DNA of 64,000 nt from Luidia sarsii (lineage: Eukaryota > Echinodermata > Asteroidea > Paxillosida > Luidiidae): assembly GCA_949987565.1 (NCBI GenBank), contig OX465114.1, positions 7,532,933 through 7,596,932 on the forward strand, in the 5' to 3' direction. Position numbers and translations under genes: made by a program. Shown in pieces: positions 53,901-63,744 of the stretch. Below the pieces are notes generated by a model. It saw only the letters and a list, made by a program, of their open reading frames with translations. It was not told where the DNA came from and made no database searches. Position 1 is the stretch's first letter; every line of letters begins with the position of its first letter.

Positions 53901-56462
53901 TTGCTTGATCATAAAATCATCATACTGTGTTCGATTTCAGATTTTTCACTGCTGATGGATAGATCTTTCCAAGGCCTGGTAGCAGGTCAAGTTTTAGCTT
54001 CGTCAATATAATAATGAAGGAAATATTACCGTGCAAAGTTTATTTTTTCTTTCCAGCTGCTGTCCTCCGTCTGACTGTTGTGTACTGCTGTCTGCACACA
54101 CAAGCTGCCTAAGTGACTGAGGTTGGTTCTTTTTGCTTGATCGTAAAATCATCATACTGTGTTCGATTTCAGATTTGTCACCACTGATGGATAGATCTAT
54201 CCAAGGCCTGTTAGCAGGTCAAGTTTTAGCTTCGTCAATATAATAATGAAGGAGATATTAACGTGCAAAGTGTATTTTTCTTTCCAGCTGCTGTCCGCCG
54301 ACTGACTGTTGTGTACTGCTGTCTGCACACACAAGCTGCCTAAGTGACTGAGGTTGGTTCTTTTTGCTTGATCGTAAAATCATCATACTGTGTTCGATTT
54401 CAGATTTGTCACCACTGATGGATAGATCTATCCAAGGCCTGTTAGCAGGTCAAGTTTTAGCTTCGTCAATATAATAATGAAGGAGATATTAACGTGCAAA
54501 GTGTATTTTTCTTTCCAGCTGCTGTCCGCCGACTGACTGTTGTGTACTGCTGTCTGCACACACAAGCTGCCTGAGTGACTGAGGTTGGTTCTTTTTGCTT
54601 GATCATAAAATCATCATAATATGTTTGATTTCAGATTTTTCACTACTGATGGATAGATCTTTTCAAGGCCTGTTAGCAGGTCAAGTTTTAGCTTCGTCAA
54701 TAAAAAAATGAAGGAGATATTAACGTGCAAAGTGTATTTTTCTTTCCAGCTGCTGTCCGCCGACTGACTGTTGTGTACTGCTGTCTGCACACACAAGCTG
54801 CCTGAGTGACTGAGGTTGGTTCTTTTTGCTTGATCATAAAATCATCATACTGTGTTCGATTTCAGATTTTTCACTGCTGATGGATAGATCTTTCCAAGGC
54901 CTGTTAGCAGGCCAAATTTTAGCTTCGTCAATATAATAATGAAGGAGATATTAACGTGCAAAGTGTATTTTTCTTTCCAGCTGCTGTCCGCCGACTGACT
55001 GTTGTGTACTGCTGTCTGCACACACAAGCTGCCTGAGTGACTGAGGTTGGTTCTTTTTGCTTGATCATAAAATCATCATAGTATGTTCGATTTCAGATTT
55101 TTTACTACTGATGGATACATCTATCCAAGGCCTGTTAGCAGGTCAAGTTTCAGCTTCGTCAATATAATAATGAAGGAGATATTAACGTGCAAAGTTTATT
55201 TTTCTTTCCAGCTGCTGTCCTCCGTCTGACTGTTGTGTACTGCTGTCTGCACACACAAGCTGCCTAAGTGACTGAGGTTGGTTCTTTTTGCTTGATCGTA
55301 AAATCATCATACTGTGTTCGATTTCAGATTTTTCACCACTGATGGATAGATCTTTTCAAGGCCTGTTAGCAGGCCAAGTTTTAGCTTCGTCAATATAATA
55401 ATGAAGGAAATATTAACGTGAAAAGTGTATTTTTCTTTCCAGCTGCTGTCCGCCGACTGACTGTTGTGTACTGCTGTCTGCACACACAAGCTGCCTGAGT
55501 GACTGAGGTTGGTTCTTTTTGCTTGATCATAAAATCATCATAGTATGTTCGATTTCAGATTTATCACTACTGATCAATAGATCTTTCCAAGGCCTGTTAG
55601 CAGGTCAAGTTTTAGCTTCGTCAATATAAAAATGAAGGAGATATTAACGTGCAAAGTGTATTTTTCTTTTCAGCTGCTGTCCGCCGACGGACTGTTGTGT
55701 ACTGCTGTCTGCACACACAAGCTGCCTGAGTGACTGAGGTTGGTTCTTTTTGCTTGATCATAAAATCATCATACTGTGTTCGATTTCAGATTTTTCACTG
55801 CTGATGGATAGATCTTTCCAAGGCCTGGTAGCAGGTCAAGTTTTAGCTTCGTCAATATAATAATGAAGGAAATATTACCGTGCAAAGTTTATTTTTTCTT
55901 TCCAGCTGCTGTCCTCCGTCTGACTGTTGTGTACTGCTGTCTGCACACACAAGCTGCCTAAGTGACTGAGGTTGGTTCTTTTTGCTTGATCGTAAAATCA
56001 TCATACTGTGTTCGATTTCAGATTTGTCACCACTGATGGATAGATCTATCCAAGGCCTGTTAGCAGGTCAAGTTTTAGCTTCGTCAATATAATAATGAAG
56101 GAGATATTAACGTGCAAAGTGTATTTTTCTTTCCAGCTGCTGTCCGCCGACTGACTGTTGTGTACTGCTGTCTGCACACACAAGCTGCCTAAGTGACTGA
56201 GGTTGGTTCTTTTTGCTTGATCGTAAAATCATCATACTGTGTTCGATTTCAGATTTGTCACCACTGATGGATAGATCTATCCAAGGCCTGTTAGCAGGTC
56301 AAGTTTTAGCTTCGTCAATATAATAATGAAGGAGATATTAACGTGCAAAGTGTATTTTTCTTTCCAGCTGCTGTCCGCCGACTGACTGTTGTGTACTGCT
56401 GTCTGCACACACAAGCTGCCTGAGTGACTGAGGTTGGTTCTTTTTGCTTGATCATAAAATCA
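50916..56462. repeat. Higher-order repeat: 8-monomer unit (1849 bp), three tandem copies
   Basis: Copies span 50916-52764, 52765-54613 and 54614-56462. Each holds, in order: a monomer with AATATGTTTG; one with GGCCAAATTTT; one with GATTTTTTACTACTG and GGATACATCTATCC; one with GTGAAAAGTG; one with CTGATCAATAG and GCCGACGGACTG; a 232-bp monomer with ATTACCGTGC; and two with GATTTGTCACC and GATCTATCC. A change private to the third copy is TCAATAAAAAAATG near 54700. A shortened fourth copy begins at 56463 and lacks the second monomer. These marker variants are confined to the right end of the array. Confidence 0.93.
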
Positions 56463-59400
56463 TCATAATATGTTTGATTTCAGATTTTTCACTACTGATG
56501 GATAGATCTTTTCAAGGCCTGTTAGCAGGTCAAGTTTTAGCTTCGTCAATATAAAAATGAAGGAGATATTAACGTGCAAAGTGTATTTTTCTTTCCAGCT
56601 GCTGTCCGCCGACTGACTGTTGTGTACTGCTGTCTGCACACACAAGCTGCCTGAGTGACTGAGGTTGGTTCTTTTTGCTTGATCATAAAATCATCATAGT
56701 ATGTTCGATTTCAGATTTTTTACTACTGATGGATACATCTATCCAAGGCCTGTTAGCAGGTCAAGTTTCAGCTTCGTCAATATAATAATGAAGGAGATAT
56801 TAACGTGCAAAGTTTATTTTTCTTTCCAGCTGCTGTCCTCCGTCTGACTGTTGTGTACTGCTGTCTGCACACACAAGCTGCCTAAGTGACTGAGGTTGGT
56901 TCTTTTTGCTTGATCGTAAAATCATCATACTGTGTTCGATTTCAGATTTTTCACCACTGATGGATAGATCTTTTCAAGGCCTGTTAGCAGGCCAAGTTTT
57001 AGCTTCGTCAATATAATAATGAAGGAAATATTAACGTGAAAAGTGTATTTTTCTTTCCAGCTGCTGTCCGCCGACTGACTGTTGTGTACTGCTGTCTGCA
57101 CACACAAGCTGCCTGAGTGACTGAGGTTGGTTCTTTTTGCTTGATCATAAAATCATCATAGTATGTTCGATTTCAGATTTATCACTACTGATAAATAGAT
57201 CTTTCCAAGGCCTGTTAGCAGGTCAAGTTTTAGCTTCGTCAATATAATAATGAAGGAGATATTAACGTGCAAAGTGTATTTTTCTTTCCAGCTGCTGTCC
57301 GCCGACTGACTGTTGTGTACTGCTGTCTGCACACACAAGCTGCCTGAGTGACTGAGGTTGGTTCTTTTTGCTTGATCATAAAATCATCATAATATGTTTG
57401 ATTTCAGATTTTTCACTACTGATGGATAGATATTTTCAAGGCCTGTTAGCAGGTCAAGTTTTAGCTTCGTCAATATAAAAATGAAGGAGATATTAACGTG
57501 CAAAGTGTATTTTTCTTTCCAGCTGCTGTCCGCCGACTGACTGTTGTGTACTGCTGTCTGCACACACAAGCTGCCTGAGTGACTGAGGTTGGTTCTTTTT
57601 GCTTGATCATAAAATCATCATACTGTGTTCGATTTCAGATTTATCACTACTGATGGATAGATCTTTCCAAGGCCTGTTAGCAGGTCAAGTTTTAGCTTCG
57701 TCAATATAAAAATGAAGGAGATATTAACGTGCAAAGTGTATTTTTCTTTCCAGCTGCTGTTCGCCGACTGACTGTTGTGTACTGCTGTCTGCACACACAA
57801 GCTGCCTGAGTGACTGAGGTTGGTTCTTTTTGCTTGATCATAAAATCATCATACTGTGTTCGATTTCAGATTTTTCACTGCTGATGGATAGATCTTTCCA
57901 AGGCCTGGTAGCAGGTCAAGTTTTAGCTTCGTCAATATAATAATGAAGGAAATATTAACGTGCAAAGTTTATTTTTTCTTTCCAGCTGCTGTCCTCCGTC
58001 TGACTGTTGTGTACTGCTGTCTGCACACACAAGCTGCCTAAGTGACTGAGGTTGGTTCTTTTTGCTTGATCGTAAAATCATCATACTGTGTTCGATTTCA
58101 GATTTTTCACCACTGATGGATAGATCTTTTCAAGGCCTGTTAGCAGGCCAAGTTTTAGCTTCGTCAATATAATAATAAAGGAAATATTAACGTGAAAAGT
58201 GTATTTTTCTTTCCAGCTGCTGTCCGCCGACTGACTGTTGTGTACTGCTGTCTGCACACACAAGCTGCCTGAGTGACTGAGGTTGGTTCTTTTTGCTTGA
58301 TCATAAAATCATCATAGTATGTTCGATTTCAGATTTATCACTACTGATAAATAGATCTTTCCAAGGCCTGTTAGCAGGTCAAGTTTTAGCTTCGTCAATA
58401 TAATAATGAAGGAGATATTAACGTGCAAAGTGTATTTTTCTTTCCAGCTGCTGTCCGCCGACTGACTGTTGTGTACTGCTGTCTGCACACACAAGCTGCC
58501 TGAGTGACTGAGGTTGGTTCTTTTTGCTTGATCATAAAATCATCATAGTATGTTCGATTTCAGATTTTTTACTACTGATGGATACATCTATCCAAGGCCT
58601 GTTAGCAGGTCAAGTTTCAGCTTCGTCAATATAATAATGAAGGAGATATTAACGTGCAAAGTTTATTTTTCTTTCCAGCTGCTGTCCTCCGTCTGACTGT
58701 TGTGTACTGCTGTCTGCACACACAAGCTGCCTGAGTGACTGAGGTTGGTTCTTTTTGCTTGATCATAAAATCATCATAGTATGTTCGATTTCAGATTTAT
58801 CACTACTGATCAATAGATCTTTCCAAGGCCTGTTAGCAGGTCAAGTTTTAGCTTCGTCAATATAAAAATGAAGGAGATATTAACGTGCAAAGTGTATTTT
58901 TCTTTTCAGCTGCTGTCCGCCGACGGACTGTTGTGTACTGCTGTCTGCACACACAAGCTGCCTGAGTGACTGAGGTTGGTTCTTTTTGCTTGATCATAAA
59001 ATCATCATACTGTGTTCGATTTCAGATTTTTCACTGCTGATGGATAGATCTTTCCAAGGCCTGGTAGCAGGTCAAGTTTTAGCTTCGTCAATATAATAAT
59101 GAAGGAAATATTACCGTGCAAAGTTTATTTTTTCTTTCCAGCTGCTGTCCTCCGTCTGACTGTTGTGTACTGCTGTCTGCACACACAAGCTGCCTAAGTG
59201 ACTGAGGTTGGTTCTTTTTGCTTGATCGTAAAATCATCATACTGTGTTCGATTTCAGATTTGTCACCACTGATGGATAGATCTATCCAAGGCCTGTTAGC
59301 AGGTCAAGTTTTAGCTTCGTCAATATAATAATGAAGGAGATATTAACGTGCAAAGTGTATTTTTCTTTCCAGCTGCTGTCCGCCGACTGACTGTTGTGTA

Positions 59401-61778
59401 CTGCTGTCTGCACACACAAGCTGCCTAAGTGACTGAGGTTGGTTCTTTTTGCTTGATCGTAAAATCATCATACTGTGTTCGATTTCAGATTTGTCACCAC
59501 TGATGGATAGATCTATCCAAGGCCTGTTAGCAGGTCAAGTTTTAGCTTCGTCAATATAATAATGAAGGAGATATTAACGTGCAAAGTGTATTTTTCTTTC
59601 CAGCTGCTGTCCGCCGACTGACTGTTGTGTACTGCTGTCTGCACACACAAGCTGCCTGAGTGACTGAGGTTGGTTCTTTTTGCTTGATCATAAAATCATC
59701 ATAATATGTTTGATTTCAGATTTTTCACTACTGATGGATAGATCTTTTCAAGGCCTGTTAGCAGGTCAAGTTTTAGCTTCGTCAATATAAAAATGAAGGA
59801 GATATTAACGTGCAAAGTGTATTTTTCTTTCCAGCTGCTGTCCGCCGACTGACTGTTGTGTACTGCTGTCTGCACACACAAGCTGCCTGAGTGACTGAGG
59901 TTGGTTCTTTTTGCTTGATCATAAAATCATCATAGTATGTTCGATTTCAGATTTTTTACTACTGATGGATACATCTATCCAAGGCCTGTTAGCAGGTCAA
60001 GTTTCAGCTTCGTCAATATAATAATGAAGGAGATATTAACGTGCAAAGTTTATTTTTCTTTCCAGCTGCTGTCCTCCGTCTGACTGTTGTGTACTGCTGT
60101 CTGCACACACAAGCTGCCTAAGTGACTGAGGTTGGTTCTTTTTGCTTGATCGTAAAATCATCATACTGTGTTCGATTTCAGATTTTTCACCACTGATGGA
60201 TAGATCTTTTCAAGGCCTGTTAGCAGGCCAAGTTTTAGCTTCGTCAATATAATAATGAAGGAAATATTAACGTGAAAAGTGTATTTTTCTTTCCAGCTGC
60301 TGTCCGCCGACTGACTGTTGTGTACTGCTGTCTGCACACACAAGCTGCCTGAGTGACTGAGGTTGGTTCTTTTTGCTTGATCATAAAATCATCATAGTAT
60401 GTTCGATTTCAGATTTATCACTACTGATAAATAGATCTTTCCAAGGCCTGTTAGCAGGTCAAGTTTTAGCTTCGTCAATATAATAATGAAGGAGATATTA
60501 ACGTGCAAAGTGTATTTTTCTTTCCAGCTGCTGTCCGCCGACTGACTGTTGTGTACTGCTGTCTGCACACACAAGCTGCCTGAGTGACTGAGGTTGGTTC
60601 TTTTTGCTTGATCATAAAATCATCATAATATGTTTGATTTCAGATTTTTCACTACTGATGGATAGATATTTTCAAGGCCTGTTAGCAGGTCAAGTTTTAG
60701 CTTCGTCAATATAAAAATGAAGGAGATATTAACGTGCAAAGTGTATTTTTCTTTCCAGCTGCTGTCCGCCGACTGACTGTTGTGTACTGCTGTCTGCACA
60801 CACAAGCTGCCTGAGTGACTGAGGTTGGTTCTTTTTGCTTGATCATAAAATCATCATACTGTGTTCGATTTCAGATTTATCACTACTGATGGATAGATCT
60901 TTCCAAGGCCTGTTAGCAGGTCAAGTTTTAGCTTCGTCAATATAAAAATGAAGGAGATATTAACGTGCAAAGTGTATTTTTCTTTCCAGCTGCTGTCCGC
61001 CGACTGACTGTTGTGTACTGCTGTCTGCACACACAAGCTGCCTGAGTGACTGAGGTTGGTTCTTTTTGCTTGATCATAAAATCATCATACTGTGTTCGAT
61101 TTCAGATTTTTCACTGCTGATGGATAGATCTGTCCAAGGCCTGGTAGCAGGTCAAGTTTTAGCTTCGTCAATATAATAATGAAGGAAATATTAACGTGCA
61201 AAGTTTATTTTTTCTTTCCAGCTGCTGTCCTCCGTCTGACTGTTGTGTACTGCTGTCTGCACACACAAGCTGCCTAAGTGACTGAGGTTGGTTCTTTTTG
61301 CTTGATCGTAAAATCATCATACTGTGTTCGATTTCAGATTTTTCACCACTGATGGATAGATCTTTTCAAGGCCTGTTAGCAGGCCAAGTTTTAGCTTCGT
61401 CAATATAATAATAAAGGAAATATTAACGTGAAAAGTGTATTTTTCTTTCCAGCTGCTGTCCGCCGACTGACTGTTGTGTACTGCTGTCTGCACACACAAG
61501 CTGCCTGAGTGACTGAGGTTGGTTCTTTTTGCTTGATCATAAAATCATCATAGTATGTTCGATTTCAGATTTATCACTACTGATAAATAGATCTTTCCAA
61601 GGCCTGTTAGCAGGTCAAGTTTTAGCTTCGTCAATATAATAATGAAGGAGATATTAACGTGCAAAGTGTATTTTTCTTTCCAGCTGCTGTCCGCCGACTG
61701 ACTGTTGTGTACTGCTGTCTGCACACACAAGCTGCCTGAGTGACTGAGGTTGGTTCTTTTTGCTTGATCATAAAATCA
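56463..61778. repeat. Higher-order repeat: 14-monomer unit (3236 bp), one full and one partial copy
   Basis: The 14 monomers in 56463-59698 are followed by nine matching ones in 59699-61778 at a constant spacing of 3236. Shared private markers are GATAGATATTTTC (57387 and 60623) and AATAATAAAGG (58081 and 61317). The unit includes monomers from the upstream 8-monomer repeat, so it formed after that repeat did. Confidence 0.88.
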
Positions 61779-62180
61779 TCATAGTATGTTCGATTTTAGA
61801 TTTTTCACTACTGATGGATAGATCTTTTCAAGGCCTGTTAGCAGGTCAAGTTTTAGCTTCGTCAATATAAAAATGAAGGAGATATTAACGTGCAAAGTGT
61901 ATTTTTCTTTCCAGCTGCTGTCCGCCGACTGACTGTTGTGTACTGCTGTCTGCACACACAAGCTGCCTGAGTGACTGAGGTTGGTTCTTTTTGCTTGATC
62001 ATAAAATCATCATACTGTGTTCGATTTCAGATTTTTCATTGCTGATGGATAGATCTTTCCAAGGCCTGTTAGCAGGCCAAATTTTAGCTTCGTCAATATA
62101 ATAATGAAGGAGATATTAACGTGCAAAGTGTATTTTTCTTTCCAGCTGCTGTCCGCCGACTGACTGTTGTGTACTGCTGT

Positions 62181-62330
62181 CTGCACACACAAGCTGCCTA
62201 AGTGACTGAGGTTGGTTCTTTTTGCTTGATCGTAAAATCATCATACTGTGTTCGATTTCAGATTTGTCACCACTGATGGATAGATCTATCCAAGGCCTGT
62301 TAGCAGGTCAAGTTTTAGCTTCGTCAATAT
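62181..62330. repeat. Truncated terminal monomer and array boundary
   Basis: The last monomer keeps the first 150 bp and is otherwise normal, carrying the GATTTGTCACC and GATCTATCC variants of the right-end class. It stops after TTCGTCAATAT, and the next bases (GTGACCCGC) have no counterpart in any monomer. There is no visible decay of the final monomers, so the edge is sharp. Confidence 0.95.
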
Positions 62331-62429
62331 GTGACCCGCTCTACGAAAAAGGCCCGTAAGGCGCGCTATGCTATAACGCGTAATGGACTGTTCTATGTGG
62401 AAAAGGTAAAAAATTCTTCACACATGTGA
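62319..62429 (+). CDS. Short basic coding-like frame at the array edge, possible last exon of a gene
   Basis: The frame is open from just after a TAG at 62316-62318 to TGA at 62427-62429, about 36 codons. Its first four codons lie in the truncated satellite monomer. The part in unique DNA is GC-richer than its surroundings and encodes a Lys/Arg-rich start (VTRSTKKARKARYAIT) followed by NGLFYVEKVKN. I do not recognise a family. There is no ATG before the last codon, so if it is coding it must be entered by splicing or be a remnant. AAAAG/GTAAAA at 62405/62406 would be an acceptable donor, so it could instead be an internal exon. AATAAA 78 bases after the stop favours a terminal exon. The call rests on composition and context only. 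Confidence 0.35.
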   Translation, partial: LRQYVTRSTKKARKARYAITRNGLFYVEKVKNSSHM

Positions 62430-62506
62430 TTTTTTTTTTATTCGATTTTTGACATGTTTAATATCCATACTTTCATAACTGATAGGCAAGTATCATGATT
62501 TCGATC

Positions 62507-62550
62507 AATAAAGATGATAAAAAACGTGTTTTGTTTTGATTTGTGTTCCG
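62507..62550 (+). terminator. Candidate polyadenylation signal with GT-rich downstream element
   Basis: AATAAA at 62507-62512 is followed within 15-35 bases by a GT-rich run (GTGTTTTGTTTTGATTTGTG), the usual layout of a metazoan cleavage and polyadenylation site. It lies 78 bases after the TGA of the short frame at 62319-62429, and both point the same way. The hexamer alone is common in AT-rich DNA; the pairing with the GT-rich run raises confidence. Confidence 0.5.
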
Positions 62551-62634
62551 GTTTTGTGTGGTTTATTGTTTTAGAACGTTGTAAAAAAAGTCCGATCTTT
62601 ACTCCTCTGTTCGAACGTTAGTTTGAACTCCCCC

Positions 62635-62820
62635 ATTGGTATTTTGGTATCATCCTAAAGCTTGGGACGTCTGCTATCCATATTTGGACATAACACGGGT
62701 CAAAGAGTAAATGCAAATGAGTACTGGTGTTTTTTTTTAAAAACAAACTGACACCAGCTGGTTGCTACGCGCATCAAAACATCATGTCAGCTGTTCCAAA
62801 CGGAGCGCAATGATTGGCCA
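62635..62820 (+). promoter_or_regulatory. Cluster of promoter-type motifs upstream of the acidic open frame
   Basis: The following exact matches occur within 190 bp: ATTGG (inverted CCAAT) at 62635-62639, a CArG box CCATATTTGG at 62678-62687 (SRF/MADS-type consensus CC(A/T)6GG), an octamer ATGCAAAT at 62711-62718 (POU-type), and another inverted CCAAT inside TGATTGGCCA at 62811-62820. The open frame begins 26 bases after the last motif, too close for that frame's first ATG to have a long leader. Each motif is short and could be chance. I saw no convincing TATA box. Confidence 0.3.
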
Positions 62821-62845
62821 ACACGCGCAGTGAGCCTTTCAACGT

Positions 62846-63217
62846 ATGCGCTGTGTGACACCAGATCAGCTGGTTTATGTACAAAGGCCGTGTTTACGTG
62901 CAAATGCCTGTTGCGGAACATGTCAATACGTTCAAAACGATTGGTCTGTATTGCTTTCGAGCGATTTATCTAGCTGTAAAATGTGTTCAAGAGATCAGTG
63001 TCTTGCTGAGGCTTTGAATGATCTTCGCAATGCGAAACCTGACGGAGAAGAGGGAGGCATTGTTCGCTTTGTTGAAGATTATTTTGTCAATTCTAGCTTG
63101 GACAATTGCCATGTGGAATCGGACTCGGAATCTGATGACTCGGAGTCCGATTCCACATCGCAATTGTCCAAGGATGACTTTGAGATCGATGAGGAAGAAG
63201 AACCCTGGTCTAGGTAG
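62846..63217 (+). CDS. 123-codon open frame, Cys-containing N-terminus and acidic Ser/Asp/Glu C-terminus, unknown function
   Basis: ATG at 62846 opens 123 codons to TAG at 63215-63217. Residues 1-55 hold eight cysteines, including a CCGTC cluster near residue 22 and CKMC near 44; no complete zinc-binding pattern is obvious. Residues 70-123 are acidic, with Ser-Asp/Glu runs near residues 91-103 and DEEEEPW near the end. Low-complexity acidic tails are not diagnostic of a family. The start context is poor (C at -3). TCTAG/GTAGAC at the end could be a donor, so the frame could be an exon whose stop is not used. An overlapping ATG at 62877 opens 46 codons in another frame. Part of the acidic segment is an inverted repeat, so the frame could have grown by a palindromic duplication. 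No family is recognised. Confidence 0.35.
   Translation: MRCVTPDQLVYVQRPCLRANACCGTCQYVQNDWSVLLSSDLSSCKMCSRDQCLAEALNDLRNAKPDGEEGGIVRFVEDYFVNSSLDNCHVESDSESDDSESDSTSQLSKDDFEIDEEEEPWSR
63097..63172. repeat. Inverted repeat with 33-bp arms inside the acidic open frame
   Basis: Bases 63097-63129 pair with 63140-63172 around a 10-base spacer, with two mismatches (63110/63159 and 63127/63142). Because of the symmetry, plus- and minus-strand frames through it encode nearly the same acidic peptide: VESDSESDDSESDSTSQLSK on the plus strand and VESDSESSDSESDSTWQLSK on the minus strand, where an ATG-initiated 94-codon frame spans 63079-63363. A transcript from either strand could form a long hairpin. Confidence 0.92.
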
Positions 63218-63232
63218 ACGTCTTGCCTGTTT

Positions 63233-63460
63233 ATGACATCGAGACGAACGGAGCTCTTGAGGTTGACGAACAACGCGACAAGGCAAGCAACTTCCAGTGC
63301 AGATGCAAGTTTTTTCAACGATGGACCGTGTTCCCGACGATACTCCGTGGATGACTTTGTCAATTCTCAGTACGAAATAGCTGAATTGTCCAGAGGTATA
63401 TTTTCAGATTTCTTTACAGGCCCTATTAAAGCTGGAAAATTATTTACAAATTTCAGTTGA
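63233..63460 (+). other. 75-codon open frame downstream of the acidic frame, doubtful
   Basis: ATG at 63233 opens 75 codons ending in TGA at 63458-63460. The segment VDDFVNSQYEIAELSRG resembles VEDYFVNSSLDN of the upstream frame: GAT-A-TTTGTCAATTCT is shared between 63077-63094 and 63350-63367 with two differences. Two acceptor-like sites, TATTTTCAG and TTTCTTTACAG, occur near 63405-63420, so part of this could be intron. It overlaps the minus-strand 94-codon frame. I cannot say which, if any, is used. Confidence 0.2.
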
Positions 63461-63706
63461 TAAACAAAATGACCTTTCCTCACGTTAAAGAACAATGAGA
63501 AGCATTAAGCATTTTACTTTTTTTTTTAAAGGCCTACAGTCATTAGTACATGCCAATGTTTCTGCAAGTGCTTGCAGTTTATTAGGGGCCAATATTATGG
63601 AATTCGTAATGCAGATGGACTGCTGATTCTGTGCTGATGACCTGCAATTTTGTGCTAACCCCGTATGTCGCAAGCAGAGAATCTCATTTACGGGATGTAC
63701 GCATAC
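63461..63706. other. Noncoding stretch before the terminal palindrome
   Basis: Unique AT-rich DNA with a T-run at 63518-63527. The only open frame here, on the minus strand, begins with TTG rather than ATG and has no recognisable feature. I see no gene in it. Confidence 0.6.
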
Positions 63707-63744
63707 TCACTACTAGTACTACTAGTACTAGTACTAGTACTAGT
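63707..63744. repeat. CTAGTA-type microsatellite, left flank of the palindrome
   Basis: Imperfect repeats of ACTAGT/ACT run from about 63707 to the start of the long palindrome. The same type of repeat resumes on the other side, so the palindrome sits within or carries this simple repeat. Confidence 0.85.

Larger units (their letters stand above)
1..62330. repeat. 231-bp satellite array, about 270 head-to-tail monomers
   Basis: Taking the first base as the monomer start (CTGCACACACAAGCTGCC), the next copy starts at 232 and the last complete one at 61950. The final copy starts at 62181 and is cut at 62330. All monomers point the same way and no other DNA interrupts them. The basic unit is 231 bp and some copies are 232 bp. 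Summed extra bases give a drift of 41 bases between monomer 1 and monomer 269. Copies differ at recurring sites, for example GTGTATTT or GTTTATTT, GTCCGCCGAC or GTCCTCCGTC, CTGAGTGAC or CTAAGTGAC, GATCATAAAA or GATCGTAAAA. The same variants recur in the same combinations far apart, which is the mark of homogenisation by unequal exchange or conversion. A centromeric, pericentromeric or subtelomeric site is plausible for an array this long, but nothing in the sequence proves one. The left end is not in the window. Confidence 0.98.
62430..62845. other. Noncoding stretch between the short frame and the acidic open frame
   Basis: Apart from the polyadenylation-like signal and the promoter-type motifs listed separately, this stretch holds AT-rich DNA with T-runs (for example near 62430 and 62730) and no open frame of note. 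It shows no similarity to the satellite monomer. Confidence 0.7.

Noticed and set aside
61..62192. Family of about 190 small minus-strand protein genes
   Set aside because: The start is TTG with no upstream ATG in frame, many monomers have class-wide stops, and replacement differences are common. The frame persists because the repeat is a multiple of three.
1..62330. CRISPR-like array
   Set aside because: The unit is 231 bp with no unique spacers; neighbouring copies are alike over their full length, so this is a satellite.
1..62330. Assembly artefact as the sole cause of the array
   Set aside because: Monomers carry many different linked variants and nested duplications of different sizes, which is not what simple read stacking would give. 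Individual large duplicates, such as the 6-kb block, could still be misassembled and need long-read confirmation.
63018..63236. 72-codon plus-strand gene in another frame
   Set aside because: It has an ATG but lies inside the 123-codon frame, and its sequence is a frame-shifted reading of the same acidic, palindromic DNA.
62987..63286. 99-codon minus-strand gene
   Set aside because: It begins with TTG and overlaps the acidic frame and its palindrome. There is no domain or signal in its favour.
63485..63673. 62-codon minus-strand gene
   Set aside because: It starts with TTG, has no recognisable motif and lies in AT-rich DNA.
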